In this document: positions 1-8,279 of the stretch, one piece after another
Position numbering within the stretch: the first letter of the stretch is position 1
Layout: each line of letters opens with the position of its first letter
Source: Bacillus sp. FJAT-25509
Lineage (GTDB): Bacteria; Bacillota; Bacilli; Bacillales; Bacillaceae_G
Assembly: GCF_001420605.1 (NCBI RefSeq)
Contig: NZ_LJIZ01000026.1
Location: forward strand, 124,001 to 188,000
DNA: 64,000 bases
Reading direction: 5' to 3'
Program-made: the position numbers and the translations under genes
Notes under the pieces: model-generated
What the model saw: only the letters and a program-made list of their open reading frames with translations
The model's database searches: none
Told to the model about the DNA's origin: nothing

Positions 1-53
1 TCAAATCAGGGATTGTAAAAGTGTTGTAGTCAGGTTGTAACAAGGGTAGGGAT

Positions 54-88
54 AATAAGCCCATGCTGTCTTTGCTTATTTAATTTTT
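54..88 (+). terminator. Probable terminator of a gene upstream of the window
   Basis: AATAAGC (54-60) pairs with GCTTATT (74-80) and is followed by a T-rich tract. No reading frame of useful length precedes it in the window, so it probably ends a gene lying to the left. The stem is only 7 bp. Confidence 0.35.
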
Positions 89-338
89 GCAAGTTTTATA
101 TAAAGGAGAAATTTAGTAATAAAGGATCTGAATATAGTCGTTATGCACATTTTCTGAATATTTTTTTTTGTTGAAAAATGCTCTGTATAGTTACAAATCG
201 TATGATAAGATAAAAATCGTTTAATTCTAACAATTAAATTTTTCTGGTTTTAGTTATCGGAATTTTCTATTTTTTACAAACAAATATGAAACTATTAAAA
301 AATTAAAAAAGTAGCACAAGAATTTAGAGGAGGCTCAT
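89..338. other. AT-rich leader region before the first permease
   Basis: No coding frame, RNA gene or convincing promoter could be recognised. It is very A+T rich and probably holds the promoter and leader of the permease at 339. Confidence 0.4.
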
Positions 339-1748
339 ATGAATTTATTTCGAAAAAAATCAGTTTCAAGCAGTTCGCCTAGTTCACTTAAACAAGTTCT
401 AGGGGCGTTTGATCTTACAATGTTAGGTATCGGTGCCATCATCGGTACAGGTATATTCGTTTTAACTGGTGTAGCAGCAGCTGATTACGCTGGTCCAGCA
501 CTTATTCTTTCATTTATTATTGCAGGTTTAGCTTGTACATTCGCTGCACTTTGTTACTCTGAATTTGCATCTATGATTCCAGAAGCTGGTAGTGCTTACA
601 CTTATAGTTATGTTGCTTTTGGTGAAGTCATTGCTTGGATATTAGGTTGGGATATGGTACTAGAGTATGGACTTGCATCTTCAGCAGTAGCAAGTGGATG
701 GTCTGGCTATTTCCAAAGTTTATTACATGGTTTTGGAGTAAACCTTCCAACAGCTTTAACAAGTGCATTTGATCCATCTAAACATACATTCATTGATTTA
801 CCGGCAGTAATCATTGTTTTACTAGTAACGTTCATTCTTACTAGAGGTGTTAGAGAATCAGCAAAACTTAACACAATTATGGTAATTGTAAAATTAGCAG
901 TAGTAGCACTTTTCATCGTAGTTGGTGTTTGGTATGTTCAACCGCATAACTGGACTCCATTTATGCCAATGGGATTCCATGGGGTAACAGCTGGTGCTGC
1001 AGTAGTAGTATTTGCTTACTTTGGATTTGATGCAGTATCAACTGCAGCTGAGGAAGTTAAAAATCCTCAACGTAACTTACCAATCGGTATTATCACGGCT
1101 TTAACAATTTGTACCATCTTATATATTGTCGTTTCATTAATTCTTACTGGTATCGTTCCGTTTGATCAATTAGGTGTTAAAGACCCTGTTGCTTTTGCAC
1201 TAGCATTTATTCACCAAGATTGGGCAGCTGGTTTCATTTCACTTGGCGCAATTATCGGTATTACAACTGTATTAATCGTAATGATGTTTGGACAATCTCG
1301 TCTATTCTATGCAATCAGTAAAGACGGTTTATTACCAGGAAAATTATCAAATGTTAACAAGAAAACTCAAGTTCCTGTAACTAGTACATGGGTAACTGGC
1401 GGACTAGTTGCTTTATTCGCTGGCTTAATTCCATTAAACAAATTAGCTGAATTAACAAATATCGGTACCCTATTCGCTTTCTCTGCTGTTTCTCTTGGTA
1501 TTCTAGTATTAAGAAAAACTCGCCCAGACTTAAAGCGCGGATTCAAAACTCCTTGGGTACCTGTAGTACCAGTATTAGCTGTTGTATTCTGTGTATATTT
1601 AATGCTACAACTTTCAGCATTTACTTGGAAGGGATTCTTGGTTTGGTTAGTAATCGGTTTAGTAATTTATGTTACTTACGGTTATAAAAACAGTAAATTA
1701 AATCAGAGTAACAGTACTGAAGCACCACAAATAAAAATGTATAAATAA
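339..1748 (+). CDS. APC-superfamily amino acid permease
   Basis: Integral membrane protein of 469 residues with about 12 hydrophobic segments, the usual size of the cationic amino acid transporter (CAT/YfnA-like) branch of the APC superfamily. The first membrane segment carries the typical GIGAIIGTGIFVLTG stretch (about residues 30-44), which binds the amino acid backbone in this family. A PEAGSAYTYSY stretch follows near residue 81. GAGGAGG lies six bases before the ATG. The gene stands alone and a hairpin follows. Substrate cannot be read from sequence; proton-coupled amino acid uptake is the family role. Confidence 0.9.
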   Translation: MNLFRKKSVSSSSPSSLKQVLGAFDLTMLGIGAIIGTGIFVLTGVAAADYAGPALILSFIIAGLACTFAALCYSEFASMIPEAGSAYTYSYVAFGEVIAWILGWDMVLEYGLASSAVASGWSGYFQSLLHGFGVNLPTALTSAFDPSKHTFIDLPAVIIVLLVTFILTRGVRESAKLNTIMVIVKLAVVALFIVVGVWYVQPHNWTPFMPMGFHGVTAGAAVVVFAYFGFDAVSTAAEEVKNPQRNLPIGIITALTICTILYIVVSLILTGIVPFDQLGVKDPVAFALAFIHQDWAAGFISLGAIIGITTVLIVMMFGQSRLFYAISKDGLLPGKLSNVNKKTQVPVTSTWVTGGLVALFAGLIPLNKLAELTNIGTLFAFSAVSLGILVLRKTRPDLKRGFKTPWVPVVPVLAVVFCVYLMLQLSAFTWKGFLVWLVIGLVIYVTYGYKNSKLNQSNSTEAPQIKMYK

Positions 1749-1752
1749 AAAT

Positions 1753-1800
1753 TGGGCTATCCCTTAAGTTAGGAGAACTGACTTTTGGGAAGGCCTTTTA
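1753..1800 (+). terminator. Hairpin terminator after the permease, repeat-like
   Basis: An imperfect long stem with a GAGAA loop and a CCTTTTA end follows the permease stop directly. Its loop-proximal part (AAGTTAGGAGAACTGACTT) is nearly the same as that of the hairpin at 55631-55685, so both look like copies of one dispersed terminator-type repeat. Confidence 0.6.
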
Positions 1801-2144
1801 AATACAAAAAATCACCTATTACTAAGTGGATTGCACATACTCCCTATGCAAGTTCTTTCCTTCATAACAAAATAAAACTGTTTTCCCTTCAAATTAGTTC
1901 CAATATGTATTGGTCGTCCCCATAGCTGATAAATCATAGACATTTTCCCAAATCGTATCATTGATTTTATTTTCCTTGCCTTGTTTTGGAACAGGTACAT
2001 ATCTTCTTGTATGATCAGTTCTTTCGAAGATTTGAGTATTTGGTAATATTATTTTTCGGAAAGAACGCCACCGAACTATGAACATAAACAAATTACAGAT
2101 GTAACCGATGAAATTGTTAACTATTCTTTTCAATTTGACTCTGT
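1801..2144. other. Decayed intergenic stretch without an intact gene
   Basis: Short overlapping minus-strand frames exist here but none has a ribosome site or recognisable domain. It lies beside clear gene debris (2145-3190) and is best read as degraded coding DNA. Confidence 0.4.
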
Positions 2145-2540
2145 TCAATAATTTTTAGAAGATTGGTATCTGCATGTATTGTCTTCCAATCGTCCTAATT
2201 TAACAAATCCTTCCAGCATAAATGGTAAGCCCATAAAAATGTAGTCTCTTCCTTCATACCAGGCAAGGTATTGATCTAAATACTCAAGCTGTCCAAATTC
2301 AATATATGTGACTAAACGATTTCCTGTTGCAAATTCGGCATGAAGTTCACTAACTTGAGCAGACCGCTCGATAAGTTCTAATATTTCATTTAAAGTACCA
2401 CCCAAACGTCTTAATACAATCGACTGGATCATTAGAGCCTCTCCATACCAAATTCCTTCTATAGCTATTTGCTCCAATATCCTTGCATAATCTAAGGCTT
2501 TGGCCCAATCTTCACGATGAACATACGACCATAAGCCGTG
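2145..2540 (-). pseudogene. Fragment of a TPR-repeat regulator-like protein
   Basis: The minus strand reads through from 2540 as HGLWSYVHREDWAKALDYAR and continues with EQIAIEGIWYGEALMIQSIV, helical TPR-type sequence like the C-terminal half of Bacillus XRE-family regulators with TPR repeats. There is no N-terminal HTH, an in-frame stop lies at 2541-2543, no start codon with a ribosome site is present, and the family-like sequence stops near residue LGRLED. A TTG at 2477 opens the longest frame but is not preceded by a Shine-Dalgarno site. I infer a truncated remnant rather than a gene. Confidence 0.5.
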
Positions 2541-2559
2541 TTATAATCCACGTCATGTT

Positions 2560-2687
2560 AATGTTGGTCGATAATACACCTCCGAAAGTGACGTTAGATC
2601 GACCACCTGGTTTGTATCAAATCAGTGATGATGAATATACAGTGGAAGAGGGGTATGATCCTGCACTTTGGATTCACGGTCATATTG
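2560..2687 (+). pseudogene. Unidentified plus-strand gene remnant
   Basis: The plus strand reads LVDNTPPKVTLDRPPGLYQI and ends in PALWIHGHI before running into antisense IS3 sequence at about 2688. The WIHGH stretch recalls the metal-binding GHxH end of metallophosphoesterases, but that is weak. There is no start region and the frame ends inside the insertion sequence remnant. The identity is open. Confidence 0.25.
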
Positions 2688-3190
2688 ATTTGAGACCATG
2701 TGTTGATAATCATGTTGTCTTATTATCTGTTCAATTAATTCAAATTTCTCGGCTTTTGTTAACGTTTCTTTTTCTTCGCCGCCTGCCTTTCTAGTTCGTC
2801 GAGCTTTTTTAAAAACTCTACCTCTGCCTCAAGAAAAGCTATTCGTGCTTCAGCTTTCTTTAATTTTTCTTCAGCTGTTTGAACCTTTGAAGTAGGTCTT
2901 CCGGTTGAACCTTTCCCTCGTGTTTCAGTATAAAAACCTTCTTCTCCATAGATTTTATAAGTAGTTCTCCAGCGTTCTAAACATTGACCTGGTTTATCTT
3001 TACCTATCATTTCTATATCAAATCCATTTTCAATAAAGATTTGAAGAGGGCCTTTTCCTTTGAGATTTTCTAATACAGCCTTTAATTTAAACTCTGGTTT
3101 ATAGCTTATTGAACGATCTGATACTTTAATCACATTACTATTTTTTTCAAGTTGTTTTATTTGAAAACTACTAAAAATAATTTTACTCAT
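2688..3190 (-). mobile_element. Truncated IS3-family insertion sequence (orfA plus start of orfB)
   Basis: OrfA (2759-3190) is complete and is followed in the -1 frame by TKAEKFELIEQIIRQHDYQH, the characteristic start of an IS3-family OrfB. This homology breaks off at about 2688, and the catalytic DDE part of OrfB is missing. The A-rich AAGAAAAAGAAA tract at the end of orfA is where IS3 elements shift frame. The element cannot move by itself. Confidence 0.75.
2759..3190 (-). CDS. IS3-family transposase OrfA (HTH subunit), orphaned
   Basis: A 143-residue protein with an N-terminal helix-turn-helix region (about residues 28-85, including KLKAVLENLKGKGP and the WRTTYKIYGEEGF segment) and a C-terminal heptad-rich coiled coil (about 105-140, EEKLKKAEARIAFLEAEVEF), as in IS3 OrfA proteins. 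In complete elements it binds the terminal repeats and is fused to OrfB by -1 frameshifting. Here OrfB is reduced to about 24 codons, so the product has no catalytic partner in this window. AGGTCGGGG lies upstream of the ATG. It is probably a non-functional leftover, although its own frame is intact. Confidence 0.75.
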   Translation of the reverse strand: MSKIIFSSFQIKQLEKNSNVIKVSDRSISYKPEFKLKAVLENLKGKGPLQIFIENGFDIEMIGKDKPGQCLERWRTTYKIYGEEGFYTETRGKGSTGRPTSKVQTAEEKLKKAEARIAFLEAEVEFLKKLDELERQAAKKKKR

Positions 3191-3257
3191 TTTTCCCCGA
3201 CCTCATCTATTTATATTTTTATTATAAACGGGATTTGAATGTCGAGGACATAAAAAT

Positions 3258-3301
3258 ACCCGAATAATAGACCCTTTTTTTTAAATGTCTATTATTCGGG
3301 T
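3258..3301. repeat. Perfect 15-bp inverted repeat upstream of the IS3 remnant
   Basis: ACCCGAATAATAGAC (3258-3272) is the exact reverse complement of 3287-3301, around an A/T spacer. Each arm looks like a terminal repeat of an IS3-type element, so this could be the outer end of the element meeting a second, lost copy. It could also act as a terminator. Its position just outside orfA supports the first view. Confidence 0.55.
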
Positions 3302-3443
3302 AACAATTCATTTTTGAAACTGCTTACTTTTTTTATTTACAAAAAGAATTATTAAACTTTCATAAACTATGAAAACAGTTTTTATCCGAATATGATAGAC
3401 AGGTAACAAAACATGGGTGATTAAGATATAGTAAGCAAGGGAA

Positions 3444-3458
3444 TTGGAACCGCTTTCT
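3444..3458 (+). promoter_or_regulatory. cre site (CcpA operator) upstream of kdgT
   Basis: TTGGAACCGCTTTCT fits the catabolite-responsive element consensus WTGNAANCGNWNNCW at every fixed position. It lies 72 bp before the kdgT start. This implies CcpA repression of the permease when preferred sugars are present. Confidence 0.65.
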
Positions 3459-3529
3459 ACAATTATTTGAACGATTGGTATAACAATGGATTCATTCGAG
3501 ATTATAAAACTATTTTAGGAGGGTTAAAA

Positions 3530-4498
3530 ATGCAAATTCCAATAAAGAAAACGCTTGATAAAATTCCAGGTGGTCTGATGGTTGTTCCACTTTTTTTAGG
3601 AGTATTAACGAATACCTTTTTCCCGCAATTTTTACAAATTGGAAGTTTTACAACGGCATTATTTAGTAAAGAAGCGTCATCTACTATTTTGGCGTGTTTT
3701 ATGTTTTTAATTGGTTCACAAATTAATTTCAAATTGGCACCCAAGGCATTAAAAAAAGGTGCAATATTATTAACAGGAAAATTTATAGTGGGTGCAGGTA
3801 TAGGTTTAACTGTAGCAATGCTTTTTGGGCCAGCCGGAATATTAGGTTTATCACCATTAGCGATCCTTGCAGCGTTATTAAATGCTAATGGTGGATTATA
3901 TGCATCTCTTGCTTCATCATATGGTGACGAAACCGATGTAGGCGCATATGCGTTATTTTCTTTAAAAGATGGTCCATTTTTCACATTAGTTGCACTAGGT
4001 GCATCTGGACTTGCCACAATTCCTTTTCAAACACTTTTAGGAGTATTAATTCCAATTGTAATAGGAATGATTTTAGGAAATATTGATTCTGATATGAGAA
4101 AGTTCCTTGGAAGCAGTAAATTATTATTAATCCCATTCTTCTCATTTCCATTAGGTGCAGGAATGAATTTTTCAACTATTATAAAAGCGGGAGGTCCTGG
4201 CATATTACTAGGATTAATAGCTGCATTCACTGGAATTGGAGCTTACTTACTTTTAAAGTTATTTAAAGAAAATCCGATCGTTGGTTTAGCAACAGGGTCA
4301 ACTGCAGGGAATGCTGTAGCTACACCAGCTGTTGTTGCTGCAGCAGATCCAACCTTAGCTGCAATAGCACCGGGAGCTACTGCGCAAGTTGCAGCAGCAT
4401 GTGTAATATCTGCAATAGTCTGTCCTATTATTGTTAATTATGTATTTAAAATGTCCGAAAAGAAAAAAGCTAATAAATCAATTGCAAGGGCATCCTGA
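3530..4498 (+). CDS. kdgT: 2-keto-3-deoxygluconate permease
   Basis: A 322-residue membrane protein of the KdgT family, which imports 2-keto-3-deoxygluconate (a pectin and glucuronate breakdown product) by proton symport. The family pattern runs throughout: IKKTLDKIPGGLMVVPLFLG at the N-terminus, the ANGGLYASLASSYGDETDVGA loop near residue 125, and the GLATGSTAGNAVATPAVVAA stretch near residue 258. I chose the ATG at 3530 because TAGGAGGG lies seven bases before it; the frame is open back to 3467 but the added 21 residues are unlike the family and lack a ribosome site. No kdgA/kdgK partner genes lie nearby. A cre site at 3444 suggests CcpA control. Confidence 0.92.
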   Translation: MQIPIKKTLDKIPGGLMVVPLFLGVLTNTFFPQFLQIGSFTTALFSKEASSTILACFMFLIGSQINFKLAPKALKKGAILLTGKFIVGAGIGLTVAMLFGPAGILGLSPLAILAALLNANGGLYASLASSYGDETDVGAYALFSLKDGPFFTLVALGASGLATIPFQTLLGVLIPIVIGMILGNIDSDMRKFLGSSKLLLIPFFSFPLGAGMNFSTIIKAGGPGILLGLIAAFTGIGAYLLLKLFKENPIVGLATGSTAGNAVATPAVVAAADPTLAAIAPGATAQVAAACVISAIVCPIIVNYVFKMSEKKKANKSIARAS

Positions 4499-4574
4499 CA
4501 ATAAAATAAAAATCTACTGTTTTCCTGGCTAATATGCTTCCGAAGCCTTGAAGCCAATTTGAAAATGTAACAAG

Positions 4575-4612
4575 TAAAAAGCAGTCAGTGGTTTCACTTA
4601 CTGCTTTTTTTA
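4575..4612 (+). terminator. Rho-independent terminator after kdgT
   Basis: AAAAAGCAGTCAGTG pairs with CACTTACTGCTTTTT around a short loop and ends in a run of T. Confidence 0.75.
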
Positions 4613-4665
4613 GTTACAAAAAAGGGTATTTAGTTAAAAAAATAATGAGATAAGGAAAATTTTAT

Positions 4666-4696
4666 TAAAATGGTTGCGTTAGGAATAGCCATTTTA
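4666..4696 (+). promoter_or_regulatory. Inverted repeat in the malic enzyme leader
   Basis: TAAAATGG (4666-4673) and CCATTTTA (4689-4696) form a perfect 8-bp inverted repeat ending about 20 bases before the malic enzyme start. It could be an operator or a leader hairpin; the binding factor is unknown. Confidence 0.3.
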
Positions 4697-4717
4697 AGAT
4701 AGAAGGAAGGAAACATC

Positions 4718-6415
4718 ATGAATGTACATGAGAATGTTATTATAACTACAATAAAAGGAAAAGAAGTTCTCACCAATCCTTTTTTGAATAAAGGAACAGC
4801 TTTTACGAAAGAGGAAAGAGAAGAACTTGGACTTGAGGGTCTGTTACCGCCACAAGTAATCACCCTTGATGAACAAGTGAATAGGGTCTATGAACAATAT
4901 TCATTGCGGACGACTAATCTGTTCAAAAACGGGCTGCTTTATGATTTATATAACCGTAATGTTGTCTTGTTTTACCGTCTTTTGAAAGATCATCTGGCAG
5001 AAATGCTCCCAATCATCTACACTCCTACTGTTGGCGATGCAATTCAGTCATACTCCCATAGATACCGTCGCCCAGATGGCTTATATCTTTCGATTGATAA
5101 TCCTGAGGGTATTGAAAAGGCATTTAATAATCTTGGAAAGCCAAAGAATGGTATTGATTTAATCGTCGTGACCGACTCTGAAAGCATTCTTGGTATTGGG
5201 GACCAAGGGGTAGGCGGTATTAATATTGCGATTGGCAAACTTGCCGTGTACACGGCTGCAGTTGGTATTGATCCAAACCGTGTTCTACCAATCGTGTTGG
5301 ATGTTGGCACGAACAATCAGGCTTTGATTGCAGATCCTATGTATATCGGTAACAAATTCGCACGTGTCCGAGGTGATCGTTATGATCAATTCATTGATTT
5401 ATTCGTTCAAACTGCAAGAAAGTTCTTTCCAGAGGTTCTCATTCACTGGGAGGACCTTGGCAACGTCAATGCGCGAAAAATTATGGACAAATATGGTGAC
5501 AAAATCCTTACCTTCAACGATGACATCCAGGGGACAGGTGCTGTTACTCTTGCTGCTATGATGTCTGCTTTGAAAGTAACAGGAGAATCCCTGAAGGACC
5601 AACGCATTGTTGTCTTTGGACCAGGGGCTGCCGGCATCGGTAACGCAGACCAAATGGCAGATGCCATGGTTCTAGAAGGATTAACAAGAGAAGAAGCATT
5701 AGATCGTTTCTGGGCTGTAGACTATCGGGGTCTACTAACAGATGAAACAGCAGATGTTCTGCACTTCCAGAAGCCTTATGCAAGAAAAGTAGATGAAGTT
5801 AAGGACTGGGATAAGGATGAGAAAGGGATCATTTCATTAATGGAAGTAGTTCAAAGGGTAAAGCCAACAATCCTGATTGGTACTTCTGGACAAGCCGGCG
5901 CGTTCACTGAAGAAATTATTAAAGAAATGGCCAAGCACGTTGAGCGTCCCATCATCTTGCCTATGTCCAACCCTACTGCATTGACTGAAGCAGTGCCGGA
6001 AAATCTGATTAAGTGGACCGATGGCAAGGCTCTAATTGCAACAGGCAGCCCGTTTGCCAATGTGGAATACAAAGGTGTTTCTTATGAAATTGGACAATCA
6101 AATAACGCATTTGTCTTCCCAGGCCTAGGATTGGGAGCGATTGTTGCAAAAGCTGAAGTGATCTCAAAAGGAATGTTTGCAGCGGCTGCTAATGCGGTTG
6201 CAAGTATGTCTGACACCAGTAAAGTTGGAGCATCCCTTCTGCCATCCATTGAAAAGCTTCATGAAGTCTCAAAATACGTAGCCATTGAAGTAGCCCATGC
6301 TGCAATACATGAAGGAATTGCAAAGATAGATATTCAAGATGTTGAAAATGAGATTGAAGAAGCAATGTGGAAACCTGAGTATAAAGAAATAAAAAGGGTA
6401 GCTTTAGAAGTATAG
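4718..6415 (+). CDS. maeA: NAD-dependent malic enzyme
   Basis: Oxidative decarboxylation of L-malate to pyruvate, with NAD the likely cofactor. The 565 residues equal the length of the E. coli MaeA/SfcA type and not the shorter ~400-residue bacterial form. Seen: the malate motif around [18 protein letters not shown] (about 88-105), the [20 protein letters not shown] block (about 151-170), the metal site FNDDIQGTG (about 267-275) and a nucleotide-binding [14 protein letters not shown] (about 298-311). GAAGGAAGG precedes the ATG. The malate-type two-component system just downstream suggests a malate utilisation locus; in B. subtilis MalK/MalR control malate genes. No malate carrier is present here. 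Confidence 0.93.
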   Translation: MNVHENVIITTIKGKEVLTNPFLNKGTAFTKEEREELGLEGLLPPQVITLDEQVNRVYEQYSLRTTNLFKNGLLYDLYNRNVVLFYRLLKDHLAEMLPIIYTPTVGDAIQSYSHRYRRPDGLYLSIDNPEGIEKAFNNLGKPKNGIDLIVVTDSESILGIGDQGVGGINIAIGKLAVYTAAVGIDPNRVLPIVLDVGTNNQALIADPMYIGNKFARVRGDRYDQFIDLFVQTARKFFPEVLIHWEDLGNVNARKIMDKYGDKILTFNDDIQGTGAVTLAAMMSALKVTGESLKDQRIVVFGPGAAGIGNADQMADAMVLEGLTREEALDRFWAVDYRGLLTDETADVLHFQKPYARKVDEVKDWDKDEKGIISLMEVVQRVKPTILIGTSGQAGAFTEEIIKEMAKHVERPIILPMSNPTALTEAVPENLIKWTDGKALIATGSPFANVEYKGVSYEIGQSNNAFVFPGLGLGAIVAKAEVISKGMFAAAANAVASMSDTSKVGASLLPSIEKLHEVSKYVAIEVAHAAIHEGIAKIDIQDVENEIEEAMWKPEYKEIKRVALEV

Positions 6416-6480
6416 AAGTTACGGGTAATGCTAATAACAGTTAGTCCTTAATAATAAAACAGAGCCTAAATATTGGATAA

Positions 6481-6524
6481 AAATAAAGATGGAGCAAAGT
6501 TTTACGTTGACTCCATCTTTATTT
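6481..6524 (+). terminator. Terminator after malic enzyme
   Basis: AAATAAAGATGGAG (6481-6494) pairs perfectly with CTCCATCTTTATTT (6511-6524). The closing T-rich arm serves as the tail. Confidence 0.75.
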
Positions 6525-6574
6525 CGTTACAATTGCATTCTTTAACCAATTGTGACGGGGGAAATTTTACTAAT

Positions 6575-6620
6575 AAGAGAGACTGCAAACCTCTTTCCAG
6601 AGAGCTTTGCGGTCTCTTAG
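6575..6620 (+). terminator. Second hairpin just before the sensor kinase gene
   Basis: AAGAGACTGCAAA pairs with TTTGCGGTCTCTT (one G-T pair) 60 bases before the kinase start. It has no good T tract, so it could be an attenuator, a leader structure or a reverse-strand stop. Confidence 0.4.
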
Positions 6621-6677
6621 TATGTAATGGATAAACCTTATTCATACTATAATTATGCAGATAACCTGGAGGAGAAT

Positions 6678-8279
6678 ATGAAAAAGGGCAGATTTAGTTT
6701 ACAAGCCATCATCATTTTTTTTGTATGCCTTGTTGTCGCTTTGTCACTAGGTATAACCGATTTGCTAATCAGTAAAAGAATTACCTCCAGTGTAGAAGAG
6801 ACACAGAAAGAAAAGGTACTTAATATTGCAAAGATCGTTTCTCTTAACCCGCAAGTGATTGGGTCTCTTGAGGGGAAAACAAATTCGACAGTAGTAGAGG
6901 TTATTGCTAATCAAATAAAAGATTTAACGCATGTTAACTTTATTGTCGTCATGGATATGAAAGGAATTCGGCTTTCCCATCCAGATCCCAGTGAAATTGG
7001 AAAGAGATTCAGGGGAGGAGATGAAGGCCCAGTCCTTCGAGGGAAAGAGTATGTATCTAACTCAAAGGGGATTCTCGGCCCTTCCATGCGGGCATTTACA
7101 CCTATAAAGAATTCAAAAGGGAAACAAGTCGGCGCTGTTGCTGTAGGAATTTCTTTGGAAAACGTAACGAAGGCTGTACATAAAGGCCGGATGGGGATGC
7201 TGATTGGAACAATAATTGGAATATTAATCGGGGTAACCGGTGCGGTGGGTTTGGCCAGGTTTATCAAAAAAATCCTATTGGGCCTTGAGCCGTTCGCTAT
7301 TGCCAGGCTGCTTGAAGAGCGGAGTTCCATGCTCCAATCTGTGCGTGAGGGAATTATAGCCATTGACCAAGAAGGAAAAATTACCCTTGTAAATAGGGCA
7401 GCCCAAAAGCTTTTTAAAAAAGCTGGCCTAGAAGGGAATCCAAAGGGACTCAAAATAGAAGATTATTTGCCTGAGACACGCTTAACCCGTATTTTGAAAT
7501 CTGGAGAAACTGAGGTTGATCAGGAACAGGATTTGCATGGGGTTACTATTTTGGTAAACAGGGTACCGGTAGTGGTGGATAATCAACCGGTTGGAGCAAT
7601 TGCGACATTCCGTGATAAAACGGAAGTTCAGTTATTGGCCGAACAGCTCACAGGTGTGAAGAATTATGCGGATGCCCTCCGTGCCCATGCCCATGAATTC
7701 ATGAATAAGATGCATGTTATTCTTGGCCTTGTCCGTACTGAACAATATGATACACTTGCGAACTATGTGAGTGAAACGGTTAACCACCGGGAAATGGAAA
7801 TGGGTTTTGTAACCAAGAATGTCCAGGATCCGGTTCTAGCAGGATTTTTGATTGGCAAGCTAAGCTTTGCAAGAGAATCAGGTGCATCACTAACATTTGA
7901 TTGCTCCAATAAGATTCCCCAACCTGTGAACCCGGGAATCACCCAAGAACTAATAACGATTATTGGAAATCTCGTCGATAATGCAATGGAAGCGATAGCG
8001 AACAGTCCTGTCAAAAAAGTTGACTTAAAGCTTGATTACGCAGAGGATATTTTAACAATCGAAGTGAAGGATACAGGTATGGGAATGACGAATGCAATGC
8101 AAAATAAAATATTCGATAAAGGCTTCTCCACGAAAGGAGATAACCGCGGGGTCGGACTGTATCTTTTAGCTCAGAGTATTGAAAGACTTGAAGGGGACCT
8201 AATCATTTCTTCTAAGCCGGGAAAAGGAACGAATTTTGCGGTGTATATACCTTATAAAGCAGAGGATGAAAAGGCATGA
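6678..8279 (+). CDS. malK: CitA/DcuS-family sensor histidine kinase, malate sensor type
   Basis: A 533-residue membrane kinase: TM1 about 8-31, an extracellular Cache/PAS sensor about 35-170, TM2 about 172-194, a cytoplasmic PAS about 215-318, then an SpoOB-type dimerisation region with RAHAHEFMNKMH (phosphoacceptor probably H339) and an HATPase domain (N box near NLVDNAMEAI, G boxes DTGMGM and GVGLYL). The RLSHPDP stretch (98-104) matches the ligand pocket of C4-dicarboxylate and citrate sensors. The ATG at 6678 has GGAGGAG in front; the in-frame ATG at 6627 does not. It overlaps the response regulator gene by four bases. The malate assignment rests on family and on maeA next door; citrate or fumarate is possible. 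Confidence 0.85.
   Translation: MKKGRFSLQAIIIFFVCLVVALSLGITDLLISKRITSSVEETQKEKVLNIAKIVSLNPQVIGSLEGKTNSTVVEVIANQIKDLTHVNFIVVMDMKGIRLSHPDPSEIGKRFRGGDEGPVLRGKEYVSNSKGILGPSMRAFTPIKNSKGKQVGAVAVGISLENVTKAVHKGRMGMLIGTIIGILIGVTGAVGLARFIKKILLGLEPFAIARLLEERSSMLQSVREGIIAIDQEGKITLVNRAAQKLFKKAGLEGNPKGLKIEDYLPETRLTRILKSGETEVDQEQDLHGVTILVNRVPVVVDNQPVGAIATFRDKTEVQLLAEQLTGVKNYADALRAHAHEFMNKMHVILGLVRTEQYDTLANYVSETVNHREMEMGFVTKNVQDPVLAGFLIGKLSFARESGASLTFDCSNKIPQPVNPGITQELITIIGNLVDNAMEAIANSPVKKVDLKLDYAEDILTIEVKDTGMGMTNAMQNKIFDKGFSTKGDNRGVGLYLLAQSIERLEGDLIISSKPGKGTNFAVYIPYKAEDEKA

Noticed and set aside
1812-2148. Two minus-strand frames of 62 and 84 codons
   Set aside because: They overlap in different frames, lack ribosome sites and show no domain; treated as decayed DNA.
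2483-2794. 103-codon plus-strand frame as one gene
   Set aside because: Its last third is antisense to the IS3 orfB/orfA sequence and its start lies antisense to the TPR fragment. Only the middle may be a real remnant.
3502-4017. 171-codon minus-strand frame inside kdgT
   Set aside because: It is antisense to a well-conserved permease gene; composition reflects the hydrophobic codons of the other strand.
6911-7453. 180-codon minus-strand frame inside malK
   Set aside because: It is a shadow frame opposite a gene with all kinase motifs.
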